Source of the DNA: Aegilops tauschii subsp. strangulata
Lineage: Eukaryota; Streptophyta; Magnoliopsida; Poales; Poaceae
Assembly: GCF_002575655.3 (NCBI RefSeq)
Contig: NC_053037.3
Span: 255,101,135-255,165,134, forward strand
DNA length: 64,000 nt
Direction of reading: 5' to 3'
Shown: positions 1-11,127 of the stretch, in pieces
Position numbering within the stretch: the first letter of the stretch is position 1
Layout of the letters: the number at the start of each line of letters is the position of its first letter
Notes under the pieces: generated by a model
Databases searched by the model: none
What the model saw: only the letters and a program-made list of their open reading frames with translations
What the model was told of the DNA's origin: nothing
Program-made: the position numbers and the translations under genes

Positions 1-1740
1 ATGTAGAGATACTAAAATGCACACGAACGGTACGTGTTACCTTAACCTTGCCGCTGTTGTTGAACCATTGGATGTAGTAAGGATGTGGATGTGGTCTTGT
101 GGTGAGAGATAGCTTCTCCACCATCTCCATGCTAGCCAAGTTGTTACAGCTCCCTTCATCGATGATGACGCGAACAGAACGTTCCTTCACAACTCCCTTT
201 GTATGGAACAAATTATGCCTCTGATTTTGCTCTGCTTGTGTGACCTGCACACTCAAAACACGTTGAGCAACTAAACATTCATACCTGTCAGCGTCTTCAG
301 GAGCCATGTATTGCGTCTCATTTTCAGAATCATCTCCACCATGTTCTTCACGTGTAATAAGAGCCAAAGTCTCCTCATCATAGTCACTAGCGGACTCATA
401 CCCACCATCCTCAGTAGCAATCATGACACGTTGAGATTTGCATTCTCTCGCAAAATGTCCTCTTCCCTTACAACGACGACAAATAATATCACTTGTGTGC
501 CCTGTCGATGCCATGGAAGAAGAAGAGCTCTGTGCAGGCCCGGCAGGCGTGCTCTTGGCAGAGAGTGGTGGTTGTGCCTGCTTTCTTGTATCACGGCTGG
601 AGGTGGCACCTGATGGAGGTGATGGTGAAGTGGAAGTAGAAGATGCACGCGGTGTCCATGATGAAGGTCGACCTGCAGAAAAGTTAGTTCGCGCCAATGG
701 CTGTCGATCCTGCACTTCACGTTCAGCTTTACAAGCAAGATGGAATAAACGAGTGATATTATTATAATCCTTATACTCTAGAATGGTCTGAATCTCTTTA
801 TTTAATCCACCCATAAAACGTGCAAGCATAGCTTCATTCTCCTCAACAATACCACATCTAATCATGCGAGTTTGTAATTCCTGATAATATTCTTCTACAG
901 AATTTTTCCCTTGTCTTAAACGCTGCAATTTTTGAAGTAATTCACGTTGATAATATGGTGGAACCCAACGAGTACGCATAGCAGTTTTCAAAGCAGCCCA
1001 AGTAGTTGGAACAGGATATAATCTACAATGTTCAGACCACCAAACACATGCAAAGCTAGTGAAAGCACAAACAGCAGCAGGAACACGTCTCTCCTCAGGA
1101 TATTGTAAACATGTAAATCGTTGTTCAGTTTCTAACTCCCAAGTAAGATATATATCAGGAACATATCTACCCTCAAATGGTGGAATATTCAATTTCAGTT
1201 TAGGGAGATGGTCATGATCTCGTACCTGAGGTGGTGGTGCCGGCCTACCGTTGCGAATATATACCTGAGGTCGACCTGCTGGTGGTGGTGCTGGTGGCTG
1301 CACGTAGTTCTGATTTTGATCAACCTCATCCTCATAATCGCCCGCATAATCGTCATCCTCCTCAGCCGCCGCAGGAGCAGGAGCCAAAGAAGCATCAACA
1401 GTAGGTGCAGCAGCACCCGAATTTTGACCAATCTCAATTGGAACGCGCTGTGCCCGTCCCACTTGATTTGGAAGGCGGCGTTGGAGATGTGGTTGTTGTT
1501 GTTGTAGAGGTGCGACATGTGCAGCCGGTGGTGGTTGGGAAGACGCTTGAGTAATTCAGTAAACTTGTTATCCAACTTTGTCTCAAACGACTTCTCCACG
1601 GCATCTATCTTCTCCATAGCCTCTTCAAATCTGTTTAGCACATCTCCCACCTGGCCACTCATCATTTGCTGAAATTTATCATGCAACTCCTTGTTCGTCA
1701 TGTTCTCCCAATCAGTCTCATCGGCTTGTGAACCTGCCAT
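1..1740 (-). pseudogene. Element A gag and start of protease, frameshifted
   Basis: This would encode the Gag capsid/nucleocapsid polyprotein and the start of the aspartic protease of a Ty3/gypsy element. The start is the ATG at 1740 (MAGSQADE); a Met 7 codons upstream in the same frame (1761) is possible. It is the same protein as the gag of B, with the CCHC zinc knuckle near 430-500 and the capsid-like part near 800-1200. A run of three G at 1537-1539 corresponds to four G in B (16661-16664). This 1-base loss shifts the frame after about 67 residues, so the downstream capsid and zinc knuckle are out of frame. The gene is therefore broken although otherwise scarcely diverged. The window edge truncates it within the protease region. 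Confidence 0.9.
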
Positions 1741-2910
1741 GGTTAGCAGCAAAAGAAACACAAAAGAATATGATCCTGCAGACTACTAGAAGTGGTGGTG
1801 ATGGTGGTGTGTCACAAAACCTTCAAGCGAATCTCAAATTCTTACCAGTTCTTACCCAGCAGCAGGTGGTGATCGGCAACCGTTGTAGTCAAAAACTCTC
1901 AAAGCTTGGATATAGCGATTACCAGGAAGAGTCAAACGCACGATGTAGACTTATGTGGAGCTGGGAAGGCTTATAATATGGTAGCAAAATGGTAAGCAAT
2001 AATCAATTCAGAGATGCAAAGTTGAATAAACGCTCAACGACGGTACTGTGCTGGTCCTAGGCTAGACCGTGCTAGAGACGCGAGCCTAGAACACTAACAA
2101 AATCACGGCGCTGCACGTAAACAAGGGAAAAGCACACTCTGGAATTTTTTTTCGCTCTTTTTTTTTTGCGCTCCTCTTTTTTTTTTTTGCGAAAAATCAC
2201 TATAATGGCGAGTGTCTCAAAACTCTTCCCAGGTCAAACTGACAGGATGGGCACAAAATTTTTTGACTATTTTTTTTCGGAAATCAGGGCAGCGACGACG
2301 AAAAAGTGCGACAAAAAATCACTATGATGGCGAGTGTCTCAAAACACTACCCGGGGCCTAAAAATAGGATAGGGAAAAAAAAATTGGTTGCCGAAATTTT
2401 GGCCTAAAAACTGCCCGGGGGTCTCCAGACTTTTTTTTTCCGAGACCTACTCAGGCAAGGAAACACGAAACGGAAAATATATGGATCTCTAAAACCAACC
2501 GAATATGAAAAGAACTCGGATTGGTGGTGGATATATGGCGGTAGGATATGGCAGCGGTGGTGGTATATGGTAGCGGTAGTGGTATATGGATACGGATGCA
2601 AAGCGGTGGCGGATAAGCAATGGTGGTAGATGGCAAGGCGATGATGATGGTGCGGCGGCGGCGTGACAACTTATGACCAGAACTCGAAACACTAAAAGAC
2701 TAGGCTCTAAGACCAGCAACTTGACACGACGATGCAACCGCAAATTCAACAAAGCAAAAACCCTAAACAGATTATGCAAAGGCTCAGATTGGTTCGGATA
2801 TGATGAACTAACCCTAATTTTTTTGTGGCTTTTTCGTGGACTGTAGGTATGAAGAACAGACTCGATCTAAACTATGAAAAACTGTAAAATCTCACCGAGC
2901 AACCTGGAAA
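1741..2910 (-). other. Element A untranslated leader between PBS and gag
   Basis: About 1.2 kb lies between PBS and gag start, with several T- or A-rich runs and a repeated phrase (tcactataatggcgagtgtc near 2200 and 2322). It matches 16866-18040 of B apart from small indels in homopolymers. No long ORF with family features is seen. It probably holds packaging and leader sequences, by position only. Confidence 0.6.
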
Positions 2911-2920
2911 TCTGATACCA
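2911..2920 (-). other. Element A primer-binding site (tRNA-iMet type)
   Basis: On the minus strand the bases read TGGTATCAGA, the start of the usual tRNA-iMet-complementary PBS, two bases inside the LTR end at 2923. Confidence 0.85.
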
Positions 2921-2922
2921 CT

Positions 2923-3840
2923 TGATAGAGGCAAAGGTGTCCCGTCTTTCGATGAGATGATGGATATCGCTTTGGTGGAAGTCGACTTTGACGATCCGAC
3001 TACGAACGTGCGAGGACGTCGCGCCTTAGCAATCGCTAAACCAACTCCGAGAGGTTATCGACCACGCCGGAGCACGATCAACCTGACCACGAGGGTCTGT
3101 TTCCTGCGAGCAAACGAAGAACAAGCAAGAAACTGAGATTGCAATCTGGATATTGCGAATATAAGATGAAAGCTTTATTGATCAAGGTGGAGTTCTGTGA
3201 TGCCTTTGTCTGGTCGCTGAACACAAACGAAGTACGCGAAGTTGCAGCTATGGCGAACTTTTAATCTAAACAAAACCCAAAGTCTAAACGACGCCCTAAG
3301 GGCTGTATATATGGAGGAAGAGGGGGGGAATTTCGTGGACCTTGAGGAAGGGGTCCGAAACCAACCCTATCTCTTGTTTCCCCACACATACGGACTCTAA
3401 AAACAGCCTATACTGATGTATTTCGAAATTACATGGGCCTGGCCCAATAATAAGGTGACGCAGCACCTAGAATAGCCTCTGGACGAAAGTTATGAAGTAG
3501 CATCTTGTATATTTCGTCCAAGGTTTCATGCACGCATTATGGTGGCTTCAACGTCTTGAAATCATCACTTGTAACTCCGTTCTTGTTCCCCATGCGCATG
3601 CCATCATCTCCATGCTTGTTCTTGCTCCAATGTTCATCCTTCTCAAAGCTAGGCCCTTCATTTGTAAGCAAAACAAATGTATCCAATTTAGGCAGCATCA
3701 TATTCTCATGAATATTAGAATCATTACCAAGAAACGAAAGTACCTGGTAATTTAATTGGCGTGCGCGAGCTCTAGTAATTGGTCCAGTATGTATAGCAAC
3801 AGGGGCTGTGGGTGTAACAATGGTATTGATGTCCTCATCA
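2923..3840 (-). repeat. Element A 5' LTR (918 bp)
   Basis: It begins tgatagagg and ends ctcatca on the plus strand, so it has TG...CA ends. It is about 99% identical by eye to the two LTRs of B. As in B, the LTR also encodes a Pol C-terminal tail ([12 protein letters not shown]..., about 3537-3831) when read as a 3' LTR; here it is not attached to pol. Confidence 0.93.
3306..3312 (-). promoter_or_regulatory. TATA-like box in LTR of A
   Basis: tatatat within the LTR, minus-strand orientation. The same site occurs in both B LTRs. It is the likely core promoter of this family, inferred from sequence and position. Confidence 0.5.
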
Positions 3841-3853
3841 ACCGGGGACACGG

Positions 3854-3867
3854 CTAATCATGATTAG
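3854..3867. repeat. 14-bp perfect palindrome in X LTR
   Basis: ctaatcatgattag is its own reverse complement. It lies 13 bases from the end of element A and is also present at 25838-25851 in the other LTR. Confidence 0.8.
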
Positions 3868-5475
3868 TTTGTACACTCTGCAGAGGTTTGCGCACTTTTC
3901 CCCTCCGTTGGATTTCTCGCACTACGTGGTGTTTGAGAAACGGATGACCGAGACACAGTCTTCCAGAAGCATTTACTCTCTACTCCGGGCGGACCGGTAC
4001 ACCTACAATCCCCCTACATCTGCTAGTCCACCTCTTCGAGAGCTCACGCAACTTACTCAAACTATGCCGGAGCCCATAATGGCTTGTGGCTGCACACGGA
4101 AGTTTCTAGCATGAATAATCTTATGATCCCTTTGAGCCTGGGTGGCGAACTGTAGGATGATCACACGGGTCCTCCGGGATATCCTAGGACAACACTGGAT
4201 TCTCCAGGTCCCGCAACCAATCCACCCATCTGTGTATTAAAGTAGCCACCTTAAGTTGAACCATTAAGTAAACAATCTCACATCTGTCATGGAATACACT
4301 CAAACCCAATCCACGTCTACGAGCATAGCATGGCAATATAAGCATAACGTAATAGTAACTCCCAAGGTTTGAATGCAGGGCAATAGGTTCCTACCTCATC
4401 AACTACTTCCCAATACCCACATGTTATGAATCCTACTCATGCAATGTTTGAGGGTGAAACTAATGCATAAAAACTGGGTATGAAAGGGGTAGGATCAAAG
4501 TGTGAACTTGCCTGTACTGTTGTTGAAGATGGTTCGCACTCATAATTCCTGATAGTTCTACTCGTCACACTCCGGTCAATCTATCGTAAGCAAACAGTGG
4601 TAACTACACATAAGCAATCACTCAAAAGTTCGGAAAGAATGAAGAAGACAGTTCGGAAATCATCAAAACCAAGCAAATAACTCTTGCAACATAAAACAAT
4701 TTCTAACAGTACCAAAATTATGTGAATTTGGCCTTATCAAAAAGTTTAGGTCAAGAGCTTCAATTTGCAAAAAGAATCAACTAAATCGGAGTTATAAAAC
4801 TCAAGTTATGATCAACTAAATTCAACTACAAATCTGTTTGAATTCAAAATTTAAAACTTTCAAAAATATGTTTAAGTTGTTTTACTGGATAGAGGGGATT
4901 ATAACGAAGAAGTGGGCGCTGGTTTCGTTGGATTTGGACTAACGAGCAAAAAGTAGTGACCGATTGAAGTACAGGGACTAATCTGTAAATAAAGTAGTCA
5001 TGGATGGGTCCCTGGCCAAAATAAAAAGAAAAAGCAAAAAAAACTATCGAGCGAACGCTCGCTACCGAACGCTAACGAACGAAAACCGTTCGCTGTGAAG
5101 ACCTAATCTAGCGAACGTTCACTAATTAACCTAACTAATGAATAAAACCGATTTTAAAAACAAAATCGAAAACTTAAAAAACGGATCGGACTAGGGTCGG
5201 TTTTATACCGGTCGGTAACGGTTTTCGTCGAAAACCGGGCGTAGTGGCGGTTGTCGGTGACGGCGAGGCGAGGCGGCGAAGCGGCTCCGGCGGGCTCGGG
5301 TGCAGCTGCGGCGCAGCGGCGGCGCAGGGTGGTGCGGCGGGTGGCGGCGCGACGCAGCGCGGGGCGGCGGTGCTGGCGCGGCGAGAGGCGGCGGCGACAT
5401 GCGGCATGGGCGGCTGCGGGAGTAGAGGGAGGCGGCGGAGAACGGGGTCAGGGGAGAGACGGGGCCCGGTGCCCG

Positions 5476-5485
5476 GTATTTATGG
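5476..5485 (-). promoter_or_regulatory. TATA-like box in X 3' LTR
   Basis: On the minus strand the bases read CCATAAATAC at one edge of the GC-rich block. The same site is at 27478-27487 in the 5' LTR. Core promoter by position and sequence only. Confidence 0.4.
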
Positions 5486-6375
5486 GAGGGGGGCAAAGGC
5501 GGCGCGGAGGTGGCCGGGTCGGCCACAGCGAGCGGCGGCGGCGACATGGACTCGGGAGGAGTCCCTGTCGGGGACGACGGCGGCTGGGTTGGCGGCCCGT
5601 TGGGCCGGCCCAGTTTGGCGGTGGAGAGAACTTTTTTAAATAAAGATTTTTCAGACAACAAAATGAATAAAAAAGTAAAAAATTATATAGGCATATAATA
5701 TCTACAAAATTTTCAGAAAACAATTTTCTACAGCGTGAACATTTTTATAACTTTAAATAAAATCTACAAAAATTCGAATAAATCAAACAATGCTACTCTT
5801 ACAATAAAACCTCATAAAAATCATTTAAAAAAATACCAAAATGATCTCAAATTTATTTGTCTCCAATTTTCTGATGTAGGGAATCATTTTACCCTATTTT
5901 CCATATATTTTTATTTTGGAGAAATATAATTTGAATAAAACCCAAATAACTCCAAATTAAAAATAATTTCAAAAGGACTTTGAATTTAATTCTTTTAAAA
6001 CTTCCAACTCATATTTCATATAATTTGAAGAGGTCATATTATCTTCTCTCGTGAAAATCATTGAGTTGCTTAAAGTTTCTGAATTTGAAATATTTTCAAA
6101 TGAAATTCAAACATTTTCAACACCTTTTGATTTAAATAAATGGAAGAAGTCATGTCATCTTCTCTTCAGGGTTTTGTGATGTAAAGAATTTGAATTCATG
6201 GAGATCATAAAAGCAAAGGTGAAAGTTTGGGAAAGTCCTTTTATTCCCTCTCATTTAACTTCCAAAAAGTTTCAATGTCACTCATTTTCAGTCAATCAAT
6301 CACACACCATCAAACAATCAATCAAATCTATCTATTTATTATAAGATTCCAAAATTTAGAATTTGGGATGTTACA

Positions 6376-6389
6376 AACCTACCACCCTT
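6376..6389 (-). other. Element X polypurine tract
   Basis: On the minus strand this reads AAGGGTGGTAGGTT immediately before the LTR start TGTAACATCC. The preceding CTCGAGGACGAGATTCATT phrase is common at this position in grass gypsy elements. It fixes the minus orientation of X. Confidence 0.75.
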
Positions 6390-7812
6390 AAAATGAATCT
6401 CGTCCTCGAGATTCGGAGAGGCTAGAAAGAAATAGGTTAGGTTTGGGGGTCTTCTCAAAATCCATCGATCATCACATGGGGTCTCGGGTGCTACCACCCT
6501 TAGAAACATTGTTACGGTCCCATCAATACTCATATACTCCATCCTTATTCTTGACGGGGCCGGTCTTCTCAAATTCTCGAGAAAATTTCTTCTCTGACTC
6601 TTCCGTTAGTGGCATAACCTTTACCGTAATTCTTCTGTCCTTTCATCTTGGTAAGGTTCTTCTGTAACTGGGTCTTCTTATCTGACAGGTCTGGCGCCAA
6701 TCTAAACATCGATATCTCATGGTGGTCAATAATTTATGGTTTCTCCTGCAGGAAATGGGTCTGTGTTGAACCTCACCGTATATCCTACGATTGGCAACAA
6801 CTTCCTTGTACAAGGGAAAAATTGTCCTACCATTCTAAGGTTTAAACAAGGTTTTGGTCGTCGTCTCTCTACTATGGGTAAGTCACTCCAGATTTACCAT
6901 CCCACATAGCAAAGGAGAATAATAAGAGTAAGTCGGTATGGTGATCAATCCATCCCGCACCCAGATCATTACCTTGTATATGGTTTAGCGAATCTCGCAT
7001 TCTAACACTCGGTCATCCTCACAAGCATTGCTGAATTTCTCTTGTCGACGAACCAAGTTCGGATAAATCCATGGATTCTGCAAGCTAAAAAAACACCTAT
7101 CGTTTCTTCACAACTCTCGGGTTTTGTGTTACTCCTATAAGATCGTCTGTCGATAAAGTCGTAACTTCTTCCAGGGTTTTTCCTTCAGCAAGAGTGTGCT
7201 TGCTTCTTGGCAGGTCTTGGGGCCTGTGGGTTATGGCCCATCTCATCACTTGTAAACCTTGAACTCATCGTCGGGGCAACTGATCATTACTCCAACACCC
7301 AACTTCCTAGTATTTTAAATCCATCCAATTGTACTATCTCTCTTCCCTCTACGAGTACCAAAACTAAGACGTGATTACTCACACTTATCATGGAGTTACA
7401 CTTGCTCCATATTACCAACATTCAACCTACTTTATATCCAATAGTACTTCATCTCTTCATATTCCTGGGATACCCCACATATCGAGACAAAACTCCTTCT
7501 TATTTTGTCGGAAGTCCACTTCGTGGAATATCATCATCTTTTCCAGGGGTTTAGTGTCCTCACAGGGTACTACCACCCTTAAAATGCTCCAATTCTTCCA
7601 TAGACCATATTTCTCATATCCTCGAAAATGGTCAAAATCTTTCTTCATAGAGTAACGACTCATAAAATCCCAATCAGTACCAACTATGCTAACTTCATTG
7701 ATTCTCCAATCTTTATAATCTCTTGCATTTCCATCACGTGCTTCAACTCAACACCTCAATACTAAAAGAAAATGTTCCCACTGCTATTACTAAATTTCTC
7801 GTTGCAACTCAA
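6390..7812 (-). other. Element X region between gag stop and PPT
   Basis: About 1.4 kb with no protein similarity that I can recognise in any frame; no RT, RNase H or integrase motif is seen. In an autonomous relative pol would lie here. Short ORFs (for example 7371-7655) look like chance. Confidence 0.6.
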
Positions 7813-7835
7813 CTATTTATCACAAGTCTCCTTCT

Positions 7836-9016
7836 TGATGCGGAGCATCCTTCGACCATCACCATGGACGTCACACCGCCACCGCAAGCACGGAGAGGAC
7901 CTGCGACGAGAGCTCACGCACGCGCCGTCGAAACCAAGGTGAACTCTTTCCTCCTTGAGTTTCATTCGAATTCACATCAGAGTCGGATTCTACCTCATAT
8001 GAAAACATTGTGCATGCCTAGGTACTTCGGAGATCGTCACGAGAAAGCACGGAGGGATCACCAAGTTCACCGGAGACCTACAGAGGAGGAGGAGAGGAAT
8101 GAGAAGGACGAGAGAGGAGGAGCTCTGGACGCTCCGGGTGCCCGGCCTCTTCGGCCCCGGGTGCCCGTCCTCAGCCGGGGCGCCACCTCCAGCCGGCCCG
8201 GGTGCCCGGCCTGTTGAGCCCCGGGTGCCCGGCCCCTCCTGACCGCCGGCCCAGCTCGCCCGGGTGCCCGGTCCCTTGGCTCCGGGTGCCTGGGCCACCC
8301 CACAGCGCCGGCCGAGCCCCGCCCCGGGTGCCCGGCCCCTTGGCTCCGGGTGCGAGGGCCTCCTCCCTGCGCCAGCCCTGCCGGCCCCGGGTGCCCGGCC
8401 CCCTCCCGTGCCAACCTCCAGCGCCTCCCGGGTGCCCGGGCTTTGGACCCCAGGTGCCCGGCCTCGTCCGCCCAGCCCCCGCGTCTACCCCGGGTGCCCG
8501 GGCATAGGACCCCGAGTGCCCGGACCACTCCGAGGGCCTGCGTGCCTTGTTGGGCTTTTGCGCATGTACCCACCTCCACCTCTTATTTCGCCCCTAGACT
8601 AAGTACCCCCCACCTAGCTCATTTAGAGGATAGCTAAGAATAGGCACAAATCATAGAGCTTAGCTCATGTACCTCCCCTTGTGGGATTCCTCTTGAGAGA
8701 GAAGACTCCATTGGAGTACAATACCTCCATTGGAGAAGATCCCTAGGGATTCAAGCCCCCCCTTGAGGGAAGGATCTACCTAGATCATCAAGCCCTCATC
8801 TCCTTCATAGGATTTGGGATGAACTCTACCATGTATCTTGTTTCCCTTTGATTGTTCATGTACCTTGTGGATCTTGTGTGTTTGTTGGTCTAGTGGATGT
8901 GTGATTGGACTTGTTCTTGAGTGTTCCTCTTGTTTTCTCTCTTGTGTTCATCTTGTTCTTGGGGATCCCCCCTCCAATTCGTGAAAGATCTCCACCTAGG
9001 GTTCCACCCTACAACA
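7836..9016 (+). repeat. Element Y 5' LTR (1181 bp)
   Basis: It begins tgatgcggag and ends cctacaaca. It is about 100 bp shorter than the 3' LTR, mainly because the GC-rich repeat block has fewer units. Near the start (7863-8060) it encodes GPATRAHARAVE..., like the tail of some gypsy Pol proteins. Confidence 0.92.
8136..8545 (+). repeat. Array of near-palindromic CCGGGTGCCCGG words in Y 5' LTR
   Basis: The word (c)cgggtgcccgg recurs more than ten times at irregular spacing in a very GC-rich block. Its reverse complement CCGGGCACCCGG differs only at the two central bases. Long Pro/Ala/Gly-rich ORFs in many frames here are by-products of the repeats. Confidence 0.85.
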
Positions 9017-9019
9017 TCT

Positions 9020-9041
9020 TGGTATCATGAGTCATGGTTTC
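9020..9041 (+). other. Element Y primer-binding site
   Basis: TGGTATCATGAGTCATGGTT starts 3 bases after the LTR end (9016). It resembles the iMet-complementary PBS with small changes and fixes the plus orientation. Confidence 0.7.
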
Positions 9042-10827
9042 TCACGAAATTGGAGCCCCCCTTCTTGTTCTCTAGCCTAATTTTGTTGTGTTCTTCCCCA
9101 AATTCGAAAATTTCCCCACCAAAAATAGCCCCAAATTTTTTTGTGATTTGTTGGTTTAATGAGGTTTTGTTGGATTTGATCCATGGATTTGCTTGGTTTC
9201 GAGTAGATCTAGCATTCCCCCATCCATCTCCACCTTTCCCTCCACAAAATCCACCAATTTCTTCCTTTTTCCCACGAATTTCCGCCCAAACCCGACACCC
9301 CCGGGCACCCGGACCTCAAACCCCGGGCACCCGGACCTCCCCGCCCACCCCCGCTGACCGCCCCGGGTGCCCGCACCCCAAACCCCGGGCACCCGCACCC
9401 CCGGGCTGTTTGCCTCGGACCACCCCGGGCACCCGCACCCCCCAGAATCAGTCGCGTGCACTTTACCGTTTCGACCATAACTTTCACTCCCGGAGTCCGA
9501 TTTTTGCGTTCTTTAGCTCGTTGAGTAGCTATTGACATCCCCCATCCATCTAGATAGGTTCCAACACCATTTGACCCCATCAAAAATTTGGCATTTTTGC
9601 ATCTTTGCATAGGCCATCCACCATATCATACGCAAAACCACCATACCTTTCCGCAACCTAACCCATTTTTGCTCCATATAGCATTTGTGGTTGCTTGAGT
9701 GGTGACTTGAGTCTCCTAAGGTGTTTCGGCTACTTAGGGACGGTTGCTTATTCATCATCCACCACCACCACTTCCGCATTGCTAACTCCGGAACCTCCAT
9801 CGCATTCCGCTACCACCATTTGACATTTGCCTTTGGAGATTTTGAGTCTGCAGTTTTTACCGTTTCCTAAGGTGTTTCGGCTACTTAGGGACGGGTCTAC
9901 ATCATCTTGGTATCTACATCAAGAACACCGCCACTCATCATCGCCACGAGGTCGCCTTCGACATCGACCACTTCACCATTTTGACACCCTTACCGTAAGC
10001 AAGAACGGTAACCTCTATATCATCTTGGTATCGTGGTATCCCATCATTGTACATTCTTGCCATTACATTGTTAACCCCTTAGCCCATTTTGCGTCACTTG
10101 CCTATCGAGACTAGCCATTGAGTATTGTCGGCAACGTTACTTGTGCACATTAGTGATCCGTACCCACCATTGCATACATACCATATCATATTGGTATCAT
10201 CTTGCTATCATCATATCATCACTTGTGTCACAAGATTGTTCCCGCATATACAAAATTGCTATCTTGGTTTGTGCATTTCGCATAGTGGCCATATCAAAAA
10301 AAGAATAAGCTTTTAAGCAAAAGAAAAAGAGAGCAAAGAACTTGTAAGCAAGAGCCATAGCATCGCCACATTGCATATCATACTACCATATTGATCATCT
10401 TGGATCATCGTGTGCGAAACACCGGAACATAATACACATAGCATACTTGGGATACAAAGCTCATACATTTTGCATCTTATAGGTTGTGCACAAGTGTCAT
10501 ATCCGCCTATTGAGCAATCGTGCTAGCGTCTCTCTTGAGTTGTGCAACACGAGCGTTTTCCGTGGATTCCACATTTTGTGCTCATTCCTTGGTTGCACGA
10601 CCCCATTTATCTATCCGTGTGTGTGTTTCCGTGTGCCACATATTGCTATTGGTCTACTTGTTTCACTTGCGAATTTGTGACTCTTTTCCAACATTATTGA
10701 CTCTTGCTAACATTTTGCATTAAATTTTTGTGCCACTATCCTCACCAAGCTACTCCATAAGCTTTACTTGATAGGTGTGAGTGAACAACTCCGGTACCAA
10801 TTCCACTATTCTTTCATCTCACATTGA
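9042..10827 (+). other. Element Y leader
   Basis: A long untranslated region before the Y ORF. It contains the inverted GC block at 9296-9440 and a repeated phrase (ggtgtttcggctacttagggacgg near 9719 and 9869). The ORF at 8921-9535 spans the LTR end and the GC block and has no family features, so I do not call it. Confidence 0.55.
9296..9440. repeat. Inverted copies of the LTR GC word in Y leader
   Basis: Here the word reads ccgggcacccg (about six copies), the reverse complement of the CCGGGTGCCCGG array in the LTRs about 0.8 kb upstream. A transcript covering both could pair with itself. Confidence 0.75.
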
Positions 10828-11127
10828 GTGAAACGGGATACATCCTCAACTTTGGGAAAAGGTAACTTGGTATTGTTTATCTCATTTCCTACTCACCTTT
10901 ACTCGAGTCTTGTGATGGATAGGCAAGGCATTTCATCTCCGGTCTTCCATGACAACGATAACGCGAACAACTACATCACCAAATCGTCCATCTTCGGACT
11001 ACCAGGAGCAACGCGAGGCATTGAACAACTCGCCATCGACATTCGCCAAAACGAAGCAAGGATAAGGGACTACCTCGACAACAAGTTGGCCGAACAAAGG
11101 GATCAAGCACGAGACATGGTGGCCAAC

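Larger units (their letters stand above)
1..3840 (-). mobile_element. Element A: Ty3/gypsy LTR retrotransposon, 5' half (runs off the left edge)
   Basis: The segment matches 15125-18971 of element B almost base for base, offset by about 15124-15131. Read on the minus strand it holds a 5' LTR (2923-3840), a tRNA-iMet-type PBS, a 1.2-kb leader and gag plus the start of protease. The rest of pol and the 3' LTR lie outside the window. It sits in the 3' LTR of element X: the bases after it, accgg at 3841-3845, match 25825-25829 in the uninterrupted X LTR, so ACCGG is the probable TSD. The left TSD copy cannot be seen. Confidence 0.93.
3841..6375 (-). repeat. Element X 3' LTR, right portion
   Basis: It is homologous throughout to 25825-28374, with scattered substitutions and small indels. 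A GC-rich block (about 5200-5640) is followed by an AT-rich block (5640-6360). Small ORFs across the GC block occur in several frames on both strands and show no family features, so I treat them as chance. The missing left part lies beyond element A, outside the window. Confidence 0.88.

Noticed and set aside
3537..3851. A separate 104-codon gene in the A LTR
   Set aside because: It is the Pol C-terminal tail encoded by the LTR, here in a 5' LTR with no pol attached.
5203..5661. Long Pro/Ala/Arg-rich ORFs on both strands of the GC-rich block in the X LTR (also 27149-27668)
   Set aside because: Open in several frames at once because of GC bias, repeated in both LTRs, with no domain; explained as LTR sequence.
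8067..8602. Overlapping Pro/Gly/Ala-rich ORFs in Y LTRs (also 22048-22696)
   Set aside because: By-product of the CCGGGTGCCCGG array; open on both strands in several frames.
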